This document shows positions 34,451 through 43,829 of a stretch of 64,000 nt of DNA, piece after piece. Position numbers and translations under genes: made by a program. How positions within the stretch are numbered: position 1 is the first letter of the stretch; each line of letters begins with the position of its first letter. A model generated the notes under the pieces. It was not told the DNA's origin. It did not search any database and worked only from the letters and a program-made list of their open reading frames with translations. The stretch spans positions 1-64,000 of the forward strand of contig JAKSLR010000009.1 in assembly GCA_024401095.1 (NCBI GenBank), written 5' to 3'. The DNA is from Bacteroidaceae bacterium (GTDB lineage: Bacteria > Bacteroidota > Bacteroidia > Bacteroidales > Bacteroidaceae).

Positions 34451-35848
34451 TCAGTTTTTCAGTTCCGTTTCAATTTCATTGACTTTTTCACGTATGTCTT
34501 TGCTCAGGACAATCTGGTCCTCAATGAGTTTAATGGAATGCAAAACTGTAGCATGGTTTCTCTTTCCGATAAGAGCACCAATGCGTGTAGTAGAGAGATT
34601 GGTGTGTTTCTGTGCCAGGAACATGGCTACCTGACGTGCTCTTGCTATGTTTGCCTTGCGGCTTAGACTATAAACTTCTTCTGTTGTGACATTGAAAGCC
34701 TCGCAAGATTTCTGGATGATGTTCTCTATGGTAATGGTCTTTGGCGTGAAGCGTACAGAACGTGCTACAACCTTCTCTGCCAGTTGCATGTTGATATCAC
34801 TGTTAAAGACAACAGAATAGGCCATCAGTGAGTTGATAATGCCTTCCAAATCGCGGACACTGTCATTGACAGCGTGTGCAATATAGTTCACCACGTCTTC
34901 TGATATGCTTAAGCCATCTTTGCGGACCTTGTTCAACAGAATCTTGCGACGGAGTTCTTCCGTTGGTTTCTCCAGCTCTGCCATCATACCCCATTTGAAG
35001 CGGGTAAGCAAACGATCTTCAAAGCCCTGCATGTCTACAGGAGAACGGTCGGCTGTCAAAATAAGCTGCTTACCTGTCTGATGAAGGTGATTGAAAACAT
35101 GGAAGAAGATATTCTGAGTCTTGGTGACTCCTGCCAATTCTTGCATGTCATCCACAATCAGGACATCAATGGTCTGGTAGAAATTCATGAAATCATTGAA
35201 GGTGTTGTTTCGTACAGAATCTGTGTATTGAACCATGAACAGATGTGCAGAGATATACAACACACGCAAGTGTGGATAGCGCTTCTTGATTTGAGTACCA
35301 ATAGCATTGACCAAATGTGTCTTTCCTACGCCAGAAGGTCCATAGATGAACAATGGATTAAATGCAGTTGCAGCTGGTTTTTCTGCTACGCTTAATCCAA
35401 TCTGGCGAGAAAGCTTATTGCTCATTCCTTCAATAAAGTTATTGAAATTGTAGTTTGGATTCAAACGTGGATCCAAATCCTGTGCAACGACACGATTGTC
35501 TACAGGGGTTATTTTGTTGTTCCCTTCCTGCTTTGGCTCTGTGTTCAGAATGGTTTTGCCTGTAGTTCCTGTGGTGGTACCTAATTTATTGGTATTATCC
35601 ACCATGATATCATACATCAATTCTACACCTTCGCCAAAGACGTGTTTGAGTGCAGCCTGAAGCAATCCCACATAGTGCTCTTCCAAAAACTCATAGAAGA
35701 AATTTGAAGGAACAGAAATAGTCAGTACATTATCTATATAGGAGACTGGCACAATTGGCTTGAACCATGTGATAAATGGCTCTTCCTGCAAGTTGTCTTG
35801 GATGAAATCCAGACACTGCTCCCAATATGTTTTAACGCTGTTCTCCAT
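34451..35848 (-). CDS. dnaA: Chromosomal replication initiator DnaA
   Basis: 465 residues. Domain I at the N-terminus (W-E-Q-C-L-D-F-I-Q-D-N), a variable linker, AAA+ domain with Walker A G-P-S-G-V-G-K-T and Walker B V-L-I-V-D-D-M-Q, and domain IV with the DNA-binding signature (R-Q-V-A-M-F-L-A-Q-K, I-G-x-x-x-G-K-R-N-H-A-T-V). It binds DnaA boxes and opens the origin. The ATG at 35848 gives the usual M-E-N-x-x-x-x-W-E-Q start; an in-frame start at 35893 would fall in a likely promoter region. Confidence 0.97.
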   Translation of the reverse strand: MENSVKTYWEQCLDFIQDNLQEEPFITWFKPIVPVSYIDNVLTISVPSNFFYEFLEEHYVGLLQAALKHVFGEGVELMYDIMVDNTNKLGTTTGTTGKTILNTEPKQEGNNKITPVDNRVVAQDLDPRLNPNYNFNNFIEGMSNKLSRQIGLSVAEKPAATAFNPLFIYGPSGVGKTHLVNAIGTQIKKRYPHLRVLYISAHLFMVQYTDSVRNNTFNDFMNFYQTIDVLIVDDMQELAGVTKTQNIFFHVFNHLHQTGKQLILTADRSPVDMQGFEDRLLTRFKWGMMAELEKPTEELRRKILLNKVRKDGLSISEDVVNYIAHAVNDSVRDLEGIINSLMAYSVVFNSDINMQLAEKVVARSVRFTPKTITIENIIQKSCEAFNVTTEEVYSLSRKANIARARQVAMFLAQKHTNLSTTRIGALIGKRNHATVLHSIKLIEDQIVLSKDIREKVNEIETELKN

Positions 35849-35889
35849 ATATCTTTTTAGATAATAGTATTGTGCTTTTCTTACCGATT

Positions 35890-35897
35890 GCAAAGGT
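35890..35897 (-). promoter_or_regulatory. dnaA: Possible -7 box for dnaA
   Basis: GACCTTTG followed by CAATC on the minus strand, 42 bases before the ATG; one base from TAnnTTTG at the second and first positions, so a weak match. Confidence 0.35.
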
Positions 35898-36095
35898 CTA
35901 AAACTTTTTTTGAAAAAACAAATACGTTTTTATTTGGAGTTTTAGAATATTTTGTATCCATCTGAAAAACAAGTTGTTAGAAGTACTGTAAAAACTTTTT
36001 TACAGATGCTAGATTTGCATATTTCTAACCTCTTATTTTATAGGATGTTATATGTCGTGAAATCAGATTCTACTCCTTGTTTTCTGAAATGCAAA

Positions 36096-36159
36096 AAGAT
36101 TTCATTTTTACCTTAGTTTTCAGGGGGTTATCCCGTGATAACAGTAAAAGTGAAATCTT
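36096..36159 (-). terminator. Long nested hairpin between the MCE gene and dnaA
   Basis: A 16-bp arm (36096-36111) pairs with 36144-36159, with one G-U pair; inside the loop GTTATC (36127-36132) pairs with GATAAC (36137-36142). On the minus strand the outer stem ends in a T run, so it may terminate the amidase-MCE transcript. The rest of the 335-base gap (35849-36183) is AT-rich and has no other gene; I saw no clear cluster of TTATnCACA DnaA boxes. Confidence 0.5.
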
Positions 36160-36183
36160 CTTGTTATTTAGAAATTATCTAAA

Positions 36184-37095
36184 TTACTTTATTTTGTCTT
36201 TTTTCCCAAAGAGTGAAAAATGTACATAGCGCTTAGGGTGTTCCTTCAAGTCTCCCATCAGGCTTGCAGCATTTGCAGAAGTCTCAGCCAAATTATTGTA
36301 TAAGGTAGGATCATTCATCAAGAGCCCAAGGGTGTTGTCCTTGCTGTTCAGCTTGTCCGTCAGTGTTTCTACATTGCTTAATGTACTGTTTACGCGTGCC
36401 ATCAATCCTTCTACGTCAATCTGGTTTACCTTAGCATCTAAGTCTTTTACCATGATATTTGTATTCTGGCTCATTTCGTTTAAGTTCCTGGTCAGCATTG
36501 GGATGTCTTTTTCAAGCAGGTGATCCAGCTTTGCTGTTGCGCGATCCAGATTAGAAGTCATGTGATCGGTGTTGTGTAAAATGTTCGCAATGGATGGATC
36601 TGCCAGCAGAGTATTTACCGATGCCAATATGGAATCCAGTTTTGGGATAATCCTTTCTATCTGTGGAATCATGTTGGATGCTGTTTCTACAAGGCCACCC
36701 ATGGTGCCGCCAGGTATGGTATCTGCAGGCTCATACTTCTGACGTGGATTGTTTGCCAGAAGTAGGTGAAGTTTGATTGTTCCTAGCATTTCCTTCTCTA
36801 GTGCAGCGGTACTTCCTGCAGGGATGCGCAAGTCTTTGTCTACGCTGATTTCTACAGTAACATGCTTTGGATTGTTGTAATCGTATATAATGTTGCTGAC
36901 TACACCTATACTATAACCGTCTGCATAGACAGGACTGGATTTTGTTAATCCTCCTGCATCCTCAAGAGCTACATAATATACATTCTCTGTCTTAAAGAGA
37001 TTCATTCCTTTGAGGAAATTTATACCATAGTACAAAACTCCAATTGTTAGTAGGCCAATGATGCCTAAAATGACTTCTTTAATATATCGTGTCAT
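36184..37095 (-). CDS. MCE/MlaD family lipid-transport protein
   Basis: 303 residues. One N-terminal membrane helix (E-V-I-L-G-I-I-G-L-L-T-I-G), then the MCE domain (G-L-T-K-S-S-P-V-Y-A-D-G-Y-S-I-G-V-V), then a long helical C-terminal part with heptad-like Leu/Met repeats. MCE proteins are inner-membrane-anchored, periplasmic and handle phospholipids between membranes as part of Mla-type ABC systems; the ATPase and permease partners are not in this window. It starts eight bases after the amidase stop and is probably cotranscribed. The ATG at 37095 is chosen over 37146, which lies inside the amidase gene. Confidence 0.9.
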   Translation of the reverse strand: MTRYIKEVILGIIGLLTIGVLYYGINFLKGMNLFKTENVYYVALEDAGGLTKSSPVYADGYSIGVVSNIIYDYNNPKHVTVEISVDKDLRIPAGSTAALEKEMLGTIKLHLLLANNPRQKYEPADTIPGGTMGGLVETASNMIPQIERIIPKLDSILASVNTLLADPSIANILHNTDHMTSNLDRATAKLDHLLEKDIPMLTRNLNEMSQNTNIMVKDLDAKVNQIDVEGLMARVNSTLSNVETLTDKLNSKDNTLGLLMNDPTLYNNLAETSANAASLMGDLKEHPKRYVHFSLFGKKDKIK

Positions 37096-37102
37096 GGCTC
37101 TA

Positions 37103-38290
37103 TTATTTCTTATTTGCTTTAAAAAGGGCAATCGCCTCATTAACATCTTTCATCTTTTCTCCATTCATGAATGCTATGATAAAGCAATCCTTGAATTTTG
37201 TCAGAAGGTCTTTCCTCATCTTATAGATTTCATTGTAGTTGGTTGATGATCCATAAGTATATTTGTAGATCTTTCCTTCTTTATAATGTTCTACATTTTT
37301 TAATCCTTTGAATTTTGCATCTCCTGCTTTTAATATTCGGTCAGCTGTCATAAATTGGATTTTGAAGACAGGTGCTCCTTTTTCGGCATCATTCGATGAG
37401 GTAGTCTTCTGGACTTCGTTGACCTTAGCTTCTTCTTTTTTTGTGACAGGAGCAGGTTCTGGTTCTGCAGTCATAATAGGTTCTGGTGTTTCTGCCAATG
37501 TGGAAGTTGCGCCAGTACCAGTCTTGCCTTTCTTGTAGGCCACGAATGCCTGATAAATTGAGCGTGCCATCGTTGCAGAGCCGTTGTCGGAGCTCAAATA
37601 TTGAGCTTCATCAAGAGTTGAAATATAGCCCAGCTCTATCAATACACTAGCCATAGTGGTTTCTCTTAAGACTAGGAAACCGGCTTGTTTCACTCCTTTA
37701 TCTATACGTTTTGCATTATTGCGGAACTGACTTTGAACCTTTTTTGCAAAATTTACGCTCTGACTCATATTTGCATCTTGCATATATTCAAAGATGATGT
37801 AGCTTTCTGAAGAATTCGGATTAAAGCCTTTATAAGTTTGCTTGTAGTTGCTCTCCAAAAGAATAGCCTCATTCTCTCGCTTTGCTACTGCCAGATTTTC
37901 TTCTGCACGTGCCATACCTAGTGTGTATGTCTCTGCACCTCGCACGGTACCTTTTGGTACAGCATTGGTATGGATGGAGATAAAGAGGTCTGCTTTTGCC
38001 TGGTTTGCAATTTGTGCTCTGCGTTGCAACTCAACAAAGACATCGGTTTTACGTGTATAGACCACTTTAACGTCAGAGCAGTTTTGCTCTATGAGTCTTC
38101 CCAGTGCTAATGCTGTTTTCAAATTAATGTCTTTCTCTCTGATTTTCTTGTTGGTAGCACCTGGGTCATGACCACCATGGCCAGCGTCAATGACCACCAC
38201 AAATTTCTTTGGGGCAGGATTTGACTGAGCTATGGATGGCATTACAAAAGCCACCAGTAAAAAAATATAACAGAAGATGTTTCTACTCAT
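37103..38290 (-). CDS. N-acetylmuramoyl-L-alanine amidase (Amidase_3)
   Basis: 395 residues. Signal peptide, then the zinc-dependent amidase domain: V-I-D-A-G-H-G-G-H-D-P-G-A with the first zinc His, E-K-D-I-N-L-K containing the second ligand region, S-I-H-T-N-A-V with the third. A linker rich in Glu/Pro/Thr near residue 260-290 leads to a C-terminal domain of about 90 residues (F-K-I-Q-F-M-T-A, Y-T-Y-G), probably for wall or partner binding. It cleaves the amide bond between MurNAc and the peptide stem in the periplasm and is usually used for daughter-cell separation. Confidence 0.93.
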   Translation of the reverse strand: MSRNIFCYIFLLVAFVMPSIAQSNPAPKKFVVVIDAGHGGHDPGATNKKIREKDINLKTALALGRLIEQNCSDVKVVYTRKTDVFVELQRRAQIANQAKADLFISIHTNAVPKGTVRGAETYTLGMARAEENLAVAKRENEAILLESNYKQTYKGFNPNSSESYIIFEYMQDANMSQSVNFAKKVQSQFRNNAKRIDKGVKQAGFLVLRETTMASVLIELGYISTLDEAQYLSSDNGSATMARSIYQAFVAYKKGKTGTGATSTLAETPEPIMTAEPEPAPVTKKEEAKVNEVQKTTSSNDAEKGAPVFKIQFMTADRILKAGDAKFKGLKNVEHYKEGKIYKYTYGSSTNYNEIYKMRKDLLTKFKDCFIIAFMNGEKMKDVNEAIALFKANKK

Positions 38291-38299
38291 ACAGATTAA

Positions 38300-39469
38300 T
38301 TATAGGTTTCTTTTCGAGGTTAGTTTGTCAATGATCAGTGCAATGGAACCATCGCCAGTTACGTTGCAGGCTGTACCAAAGCTATCCATGGCAATGTACA
38401 AGGCAATCATAAGTGCCTGGTCTGTTTCTGTAAATCCTAACATGGAAGCTAAAACACCTAAGGCAGCCATAATGGCACCACCAGGAACACCTGGAGCTGC
38501 AACCATGGTTATGCCAAGCATGCAGATAAAGCCAAAGAATATATTGAAATCATAAGACATGCCCTGCATCATCATGAGTGCTACTGCACATGCTACAATC
38601 TTCAGCATACTGCCAGATAGGTGAATGGTTGCACACAATGGAATGACAAAACCTGCTATCTCTTCCGAAACACCGTTCTTGACGGTTTGTGCCAAAGTAA
38701 TAGGAATGGTAGCTGCACTACTTTGGGTACCTAGTGCAGTAAAATAGGCTGGCAGCATTCTCTTCAACAGCAGGAGAGGATTCTTTCTGACCACGATACC
38801 TGCAATGGCATACAAAAAGATCAGCCAGAAGATATGTAACAAGAAAATGATTCCGATGATGCCGGCGAATACTTTCAAGACACGGAAAACCTCACCAGAA
38901 GCTGTCATGTTTAAAAAGATACCGAAGATATAGATAGGAAGTAACGGTATAATGACAGATTGGATGGTACGGGTTATAATGTCTTTAAATTCGTTGCAGA
39001 CTTCCTGCAGACGATTTCCTTTGATGTAAGTGATGCCAAGTCCAATAGTAAAGGCCAGAATGAGCGCTGTCATGACGTTCATGAGTGGTGGCATGGAAAT
39101 CGTGAAAAAGGGTTCCGGAGAAACCGATTGAACCTCGGTCTGGAAGTTGTTGACTTGAGTATCAATCAGACTAGGAAAAGAACTGATGCTGATACCATAT
39201 GAAACACAACCTGCTATTAAGGTAAAACCATAAGCGATGGCTACAGTTGTCAGAAGAAGTTTCTTTGCCTTCTTGCCAATATCTGCAATGGCAGGGGATA
39301 CTAAACCCAAGATAATGAGTGGAATAATGAAAGAAAGGAATTCGCTGAAAATAGAATTGAACGTACTGAAAATACGTACGATACTTACAGGTAACCAAAT
39401 TCCACAAACTATACCTAAAGCAATAGCAACTAATATTCTGGGCAACAATCCTAAACTCTTAATACTCAT
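38300..39469 (-). CDS. Dicarboxylate/amino acid:cation symporter (DAACS family)
   Basis: 389 residues with about eight helices and two re-entrant loops typical of GltP/SstT relatives: L-G-T-Q-S-S-A-A-T-I-P-I-T-L (a serine-rich loop with the substrate site), M-V-A-A-P-G-V-P-G-G, and a C-terminal helix with D-S-F-G-T-A-C-N-V-T-G-D-G. These import glutamate, aspartate, serine/threonine or dicarboxylates with Na+ or H+; which one cannot be told. It has its own promoter box upstream of the start. Confidence 0.9.
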   Translation of the reverse strand: MSIKSLGLLPRILVAIALGIVCGIWLPVSIVRIFSTFNSIFSEFLSFIIPLIILGLVSPAIADIGKKAKKLLLTTVAIAYGFTLIAGCVSYGISISSFPSLIDTQVNNFQTEVQSVSPEPFFTISMPPLMNVMTALILAFTIGLGITYIKGNRLQEVCNEFKDIITRTIQSVIIPLLPIYIFGIFLNMTASGEVFRVLKVFAGIIGIIFLLHIFWLIFLYAIAGIVVRKNPLLLLKRMLPAYFTALGTQSSAATIPITLAQTVKNGVSEEIAGFVIPLCATIHLSGSMLKIVACAVALMMMQGMSYDFNIFFGFICMLGITMVAAPGVPGGAIMAALGVLASMLGFTETDQALMIALYIAMDSFGTACNVTGDGSIALIIDKLTSKRNL

Positions 39470-39497
39470 GGTTTCCTTATTTTCCTATTTTCTGTTG

Positions 39498-39505
39498 CAA
39501 AGATA
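39498..39505 (-). promoter_or_regulatory. -7 promoter box for the symporter
   Basis: TATCTTTG followed by CAACAG on the minus strand, 29 bases before the ATG. Confidence 0.65.
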
Positions 39506-39549
39506 CTTAAAATATCCATTTTAATTCGTGCTTTCTTTAGGAAAAGGTG

Positions 39550-39557
39550 TATTTTTG
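39550..39557 (+). promoter_or_regulatory. -7 promoter box for the HD-domain gene
   Basis: TATTTTTG followed by CATT, 31 bases before the ATG at 39588. Confidence 0.6.
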
Positions 39558-39587
39558 CATTAAATAACGAATAAAAGCCCCCTTTAT

Positions 39588-40127
39588 ATGAGAAATTATC
39601 AGCAAATAATAGATAAATATTATCCAGAAAGCAATGAACTGAAGCAGATTTTGATGGTGCATTCCCGTAAGGTTGCAGACAAGGCATTGGCCATTGCCAA
39701 GGCTCATCCGGAATTAAATCTAGATGTGGATTTTCTAGAGGAGGCATCCATGCTTCATGATTTAGGAATTTTTCGGACAGATGCGGCTGGAATTCAGTGC
39801 TTTGGTACAGAACCTTATATCTGCCATGGCAGTATCGGTTCTGAGATTCTAAGGGCAGAAGGATGGCCTCTTCATGCGCTGGTTTGCGAACGCCATACCG
39901 GGGCAGGACTATCTCTCCGCCAGATACAGGAGCAGAATTTGCCAGTACCTCATCGGGAACTCATGCCTGTCAGCTTGGAGGAACAGGTAATCTGCTATGC
40001 CGATAAATTCTTCTCAAAAACACGCCCATCTGAGGAGAAAACCTTTGAACGTGCCTTGAAAAGTTTACAGAAATTTGGTCCGGAAGGAGTGGCTAGATTT
40101 GAGGAGTGGCATCGCCGATTTGGTTGA
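39588..40127 (+). CDS. HD domain hydrolase
   Basis: 179 residues. Metal-binding HD pattern: His25 in M-V-H-S-R-K-V-A, then His57-Asp58 in M-L-H-D-L-G-I-F, then H-G-S-I-G-S-E-I-L and a later Asp in C-Y-A-D-K-F-F. This is the layout of small HDIG-type phosphohydrolases, which act on nucleotides or other phosphate esters. The substrate is not known. Bacteroidetes relatives of similar length are usually only called HD domain proteins. Confidence 0.9.
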   Translation: MRNYQQIIDKYYPESNELKQILMVHSRKVADKALAIAKAHPELNLDVDFLEEASMLHDLGIFRTDAAGIQCFGTEPYICHGSIGSEILRAEGWPLHALVCERHTGAGLSLRQIQEQNLPVPHRELMPVSLEEQVICYADKFFSKTRPSEEKTFERALKSLQKFGPEGVARFEEWHRRFG

Positions 40128-40186
40128 TAAATCTTAAAAATTATATTTTTAATGCTTTTTTTAGGGGATAATTGCTCGTAAAGATG

Positions 40187-40194
40187 TAAATTTG
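40187..40194 (+). promoter_or_regulatory. -7 promoter box overlapping the start of lptD
   Basis: TAAATTTG followed by CACCTC, whose end is only six bases before the GTG start of lptD, so the mRNA may have almost no leader. Confidence 0.55.
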
Positions 40195-40200
40195 CACCTC

Positions 40201-43122
40201 GTGAAGAGAATTACCCACATATTAGCCTTCCTGTTTCTGGTTGTTTTGGTTCACGCCACTACAGGAGATTTCTTTGTGTCAGGTCTGGCGCAGAGTGATA
40301 AAGTTGGTATCTCCGATGCTATTCCGCAAGATACTGTTCCTTTGCGTCAGCGTATGAAGGCGCGTCGTTCCAGAAACAGTAATACCCGTAGCTATAAGAA
40401 TCCGATGGATTCCATCCGTCAGGCAGTTGCTGCACAGGCACTTCAGGATTCTATACCTCAAAACGAAGCTGTAGTTCCAGATTCATCGGATGTCAATTTG
40501 TCTTTGGCATTGAATGATTCTTTGGCAGCCGACACATTGGCACTGGATACTGTATCTAAGAAAAAGGACGGGTTGGAAGCTCCTGTCTCTTATGAGGCAA
40601 AGGACTCTGTCTGGTATTTTATGGATTCTGGTACTATTTTCATGTACGGAGAGAGTAAGGTTGGCTACCAGAATATGGAGCTGAATGCAGAATTGATCAC
40701 CGTTAATGTGGATAGCACCATTGTTCATGCCTATGGTGTTTCTGATAGCTTGGGCACAGTAAAAGGTAAGCCTGTCTTCAAAGAAGGTGGTTCTGAGTAT
40801 CAGTCAGAGCAGATGAGCTATAATTTCAAGACGGGTAAAGGATACATTACAAATGTGGATACGCAACAGGATGACGGTTTCTTGACTGCTGAGCGTACAA
40901 AGAAGAATAAGGATAATGAAATGTTTCTGGAACATGGACGTTATACCACCTGTGATGCGGAACACCCACACTTTTATATTGCCTTGAGTCGTGCTAAGGT
41001 ACGTCCTAAAAAGGATGTCTTCTTTGGTCCAGCCTGGTTGGTAGTGGAGGATGTGCCTATTCCATTTGCATTGCCATTTGGATTCTTCCCATTCTCTGAC
41101 AGTAATTATTCTTCGGGTTTCTTGATGCCTAGCTATGGTGAAGACAGCAATCGCGGATTCTACTTGCGCGATGGTGGCTACTATTTTGCCATCAATGATC
41201 ACCTTGACTTGAAGGTCTTGGGTGAAATCTATACAAAGGGTTCTTGGGGTATCAATGCTTCTTCAAATTATAATAAGCGTTACCGTTACAGAGGTAGTTT
41301 CAGCTTCGACTATCAGGTGTTTAAGACTGGCGACAAGAACTTCCCGGATTACTCAGAAACCAAGAGTTTCAGCTTACGCTGGAACCATTCTCAGGATTCT
41401 AAGGCCAATCCGAACAGTACTTTCTCTGCTAACGTAAACTACTCAACATCGGCATACGACAAGACTTCCATGTCTTCTCTCTATAATCCTACACAGCATG
41501 CGCAGAGTACCAAGACTTCAAGTATCAGTTATTCCCGTACCTTCTCGGAAATTGGCTTGACGCTGTCATCCAGTGCCAATGTCTCTATGTCATCCCGTGA
41601 CTCAACCATCAGTATGACATTGCCTGACTTGAATATTACCTTGGCACGTTTTAATCCATTTAAGCGTAAGCATGCGGCAGGAAAAGAGCGTTGGTATGAG
41701 AAGATTGCCTTAAGCTATACAGGTAACTTGAGTAACAGAATCAATACAAAGGAAAATCTGATTCTGCATTCTAACCTGATTAAGGATTGGAAGAATGGAT
41801 TCAAGCACACTATTCCGGTTACTGCTTCTTTCTCCCTGTTTAAGTACATCAACGTTTCACCTTCGTTGAACTATACTGAACGCTGGTATACAGACAAGGA
41901 GATCCGTTCTTGGGATGAAGTTCGAGGGGTAGAGAAACGGGATACTGTCTATGGCTTCCACCGTGTGGCAAACTGGAATCTTTCCCTTTCTGCCAATACC
42001 AAGATCTATGGTATGTACAAGCCATGGAAGATGTTCGGTGACAAGATTGAAATGATTCGTCACGTCATCACTCCTACATTGAGCTATAGTTATGCCCCAG
42101 ACTTCTCTGCAAGCCGCTACGGATATTATGATACATATCTGAAGACAGATGCTGATGGTACCGTGACTGCCGTCACTTATTCTCCTTACAGCAGCGGTAT
42201 GTTCGGTGTTCCTGGAGCAGGAAAGACCGGAAGTATTTCCATGGGTCTGTCTAATAATCTGGAGATGAAGGTAAAGGATGAAAAGAGTGATTCTGCAACA
42301 AGTAAGAAGATCAGTCTGATAGATGAACTCAGCATGAACATGTCCTATAATACGGCTGCCCAGAGACAGCCTTGGAGTGACCTGTCTATGAACATCCGCT
42401 TGAAGTTGACAAAGAGCTACACATTCAACATGAATGCAGTCTTTGCAACCTATGCCTATGAATTAGATGACAAGGGTAATGTTTATGTGGGTGATCATAC
42501 GGAATGGGGATATGGACGTTGGGGCCGTTTCCAGGGTATGAGCCAGCACTTGTCATACACATTGGATAATCAGAAAGTCTTGAATCTCTTCAAGAAAAAA
42601 GTCAAAGAAGAGAAGAACAACAAGACTGGAGATGACGATGATGACGACGATGAGTCACTTGACACGCCTCAGACACAGAAGCAGGGTAAAGGTTCCAGCC
42701 ACAATGAGTCTGCTGCAATTGACGATGATGGCTATATGAAGTTCAAGATGCCTTGGACCCTCTCCCTGTCCTATAGTGTGACCATGGCAGAGAATAAGAC
42801 TCGCGAAAAGTTTAATGAGAAAAGCATGCGCTATCCTTATAAGTTGACACACCAGTTCAACCTTTCTGGTACACTGAAGATTTCCAATGCATGGAACTGT
42901 AGCTACACCAGTGGTTATGACTTTACAAATCATCGTCTGTCAACGACTACTGTCAATATCAACCGTGACTTGCATTGCTTCACCCTTTCTGGTGGCTTAG
43001 TGTTGAGCTCTTATGGTTATACCTCTTATAACTTTACTATCCGAGCAACCTCAGGTCAGCTGGCCGATGCATTGAAGTATGATAAGCGAAGCGCTGCCAA
43101 TAATTCTGTTCAGTGGTACTAA
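40201..43122 (+). CDS. lptD: LPS-assembly protein LptD-like outer-membrane protein
   Basis: 973 residues with a GTG start. Signal peptide from residue 1, a variable Ser/Asp-rich N-terminus, an OstA-like periplasmic domain (residues ~140-260, with G-T-I-F-M-Y-G-E-S-K-V and L-T-A-E-R-T), then L-V-V-E-D-V-P-I-P-F-A-L-P-F-G-F-F-P-F, a hallmark of Bacteroidetes LptD, and a large barrel. A run of seven consecutive Asp followed by Glu near residue 815 sits in a charged loop. It would insert LPS into the outer leaflet. The in-frame TTG at 40192 falls inside the promoter box, so GTG at 40201 is the better start. Confidence 0.88.
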   Translation: MKRITHILAFLFLVVLVHATTGDFFVSGLAQSDKVGISDAIPQDTVPLRQRMKARRSRNSNTRSYKNPMDSIRQAVAAQALQDSIPQNEAVVPDSSDVNLSLALNDSLAADTLALDTVSKKKDGLEAPVSYEAKDSVWYFMDSGTIFMYGESKVGYQNMELNAELITVNVDSTIVHAYGVSDSLGTVKGKPVFKEGGSEYQSEQMSYNFKTGKGYITNVDTQQDDGFLTAERTKKNKDNEMFLEHGRYTTCDAEHPHFYIALSRAKVRPKKDVFFGPAWLVVEDVPIPFALPFGFFPFSDSNYSSGFLMPSYGEDSNRGFYLRDGGYYFAINDHLDLKVLGEIYTKGSWGINASSNYNKRYRYRGSFSFDYQVFKTGDKNFPDYSETKSFSLRWNHSQDSKANPNSTFSANVNYSTSAYDKTSMSSLYNPTQHAQSTKTSSISYSRTFSEIGLTLSSSANVSMSSRDSTISMTLPDLNITLARFNPFKRKHAAGKERWYEKIALSYTGNLSNRINTKENLILHSNLIKDWKNGFKHTIPVTASFSLFKYINVSPSLNYTERWYTDKEIRSWDEVRGVEKRDTVYGFHRVANWNLSLSANTKIYGMYKPWKMFGDKIEMIRHVITPTLSYSYAPDFSASRYGYYDTYLKTDADGTVTAVTYSPYSSGMFGVPGAGKTGSISMGLSNNLEMKVKDEKSDSATSKKISLIDELSMNMSYNTAAQRQPWSDLSMNIRLKLTKSYTFNMNAVFATYAYELDDKGNVYVGDHTEWGYGRWGRFQGMSQHLSYTLDNQKVLNLFKKKVKEEKNNKTGDDDDDDDESLDTPQTQKQGKGSSHNESAAIDDDGYMKFKMPWTLSLSYSVTMAENKTREKFNEKSMRYPYKLTHQFNLSGTLKISNAWNCSYTSGYDFTNHRLSTTTVNINRDLHCFTLSGGLVLSSYGYTSYNFTIRATSGQLADALKYDKRSAANNSVQWY

Positions 43123-43134
43123 TTTTTGATAATC

Positions 43135-43797
43135 ATGGATGTAAAGATTGAGAGTGGGTGGAAAGCACAGTTGCAGAGTGAATTCGACAAACCGTATTTT
43201 GCTCAGCTTACTCAGTTTGTTCGTCAGGAATATGCTACCACTACTGTATATCCTCCAGGAAAGCTTATTTTTAATGCTTTTGATCTTTGTCCATTTGATA
43301 AGGTACGTGTTGTCATTATCGGGCAGGATCCCTACCATGAACCCGGACAGGCGCATGGCTTGTGCTTCTCTGTGAACGATGGTGTGCAGTTCCCTCCATC
43401 TTTACAAAACATATTTAAGGAGATTAACAGCGATTTAGGCACCCCTATACCTACAAGTGGAAACTTGACTCGCTGGGCAGAACAGGGTGTGTTGCTGCTC
43501 AACGCTACATTGACCGTTCGTGCACATCAGGCAGGCAGCCATCAGCACAGAGGATGGGAAGAATTTACCGATGCTGTCATCCGTAAGGTCAATGAGAACC
43601 GTGAACATGTGGTTTTCATTCTTTGGGGAAGTTATGCACAGAAGAAAGGTGCTTTCATTGATCGCAGTCGTCATTTGGTGCTGACTTCAGCTCATCCATC
43701 TCCATTGTCAGTTTACCGTGGATTCTATGGGAATCATCACTTCAGTTTAGCCAATGATTACCTACAGAAAAACGGGCTACCGCCTGTTCAGTGGTAA
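43135..43797 (+). CDS. ung: Uracil-DNA glycosylase
   Basis: 220 residues, family length. Active-site motif I-G-Q-D-P-Y-H with Asp65 as the general base, followed by G-L-C-F-S-V, and the C-terminal H-P-S-P-L-S loop. It removes uracil from DNA in base excision repair. The ATG at 43135 is used; an in-frame TTG at 43126 is possible but less likely. The gene follows lptD after 12 bases. Confidence 0.97.
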   Translation: MDVKIESGWKAQLQSEFDKPYFAQLTQFVRQEYATTTVYPPGKLIFNAFDLCPFDKVRVVIIGQDPYHEPGQAHGLCFSVNDGVQFPPSLQNIFKEINSDLGTPIPTSGNLTRWAEQGVLLLNATLTVRAHQAGSHQHRGWEEFTDAVIRKVNENREHVVFILWGSYAQKKGAFIDRSRHLVLTSAHPSPLSVYRGFYGNHHFSLANDYLQKNGLPPVQW

Positions 43798-43829
43798 CCC
43801 GTCTTCTATTATTCACTATTCTTTTTATT

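Noticed and set aside
35849..36183. Replication origin next to dnaA
   Set aside because: No cluster of consensus DnaA boxes or AT-rich 13-mer pattern was recognised, and many Bacteroidetes origins are not beside dnaA.
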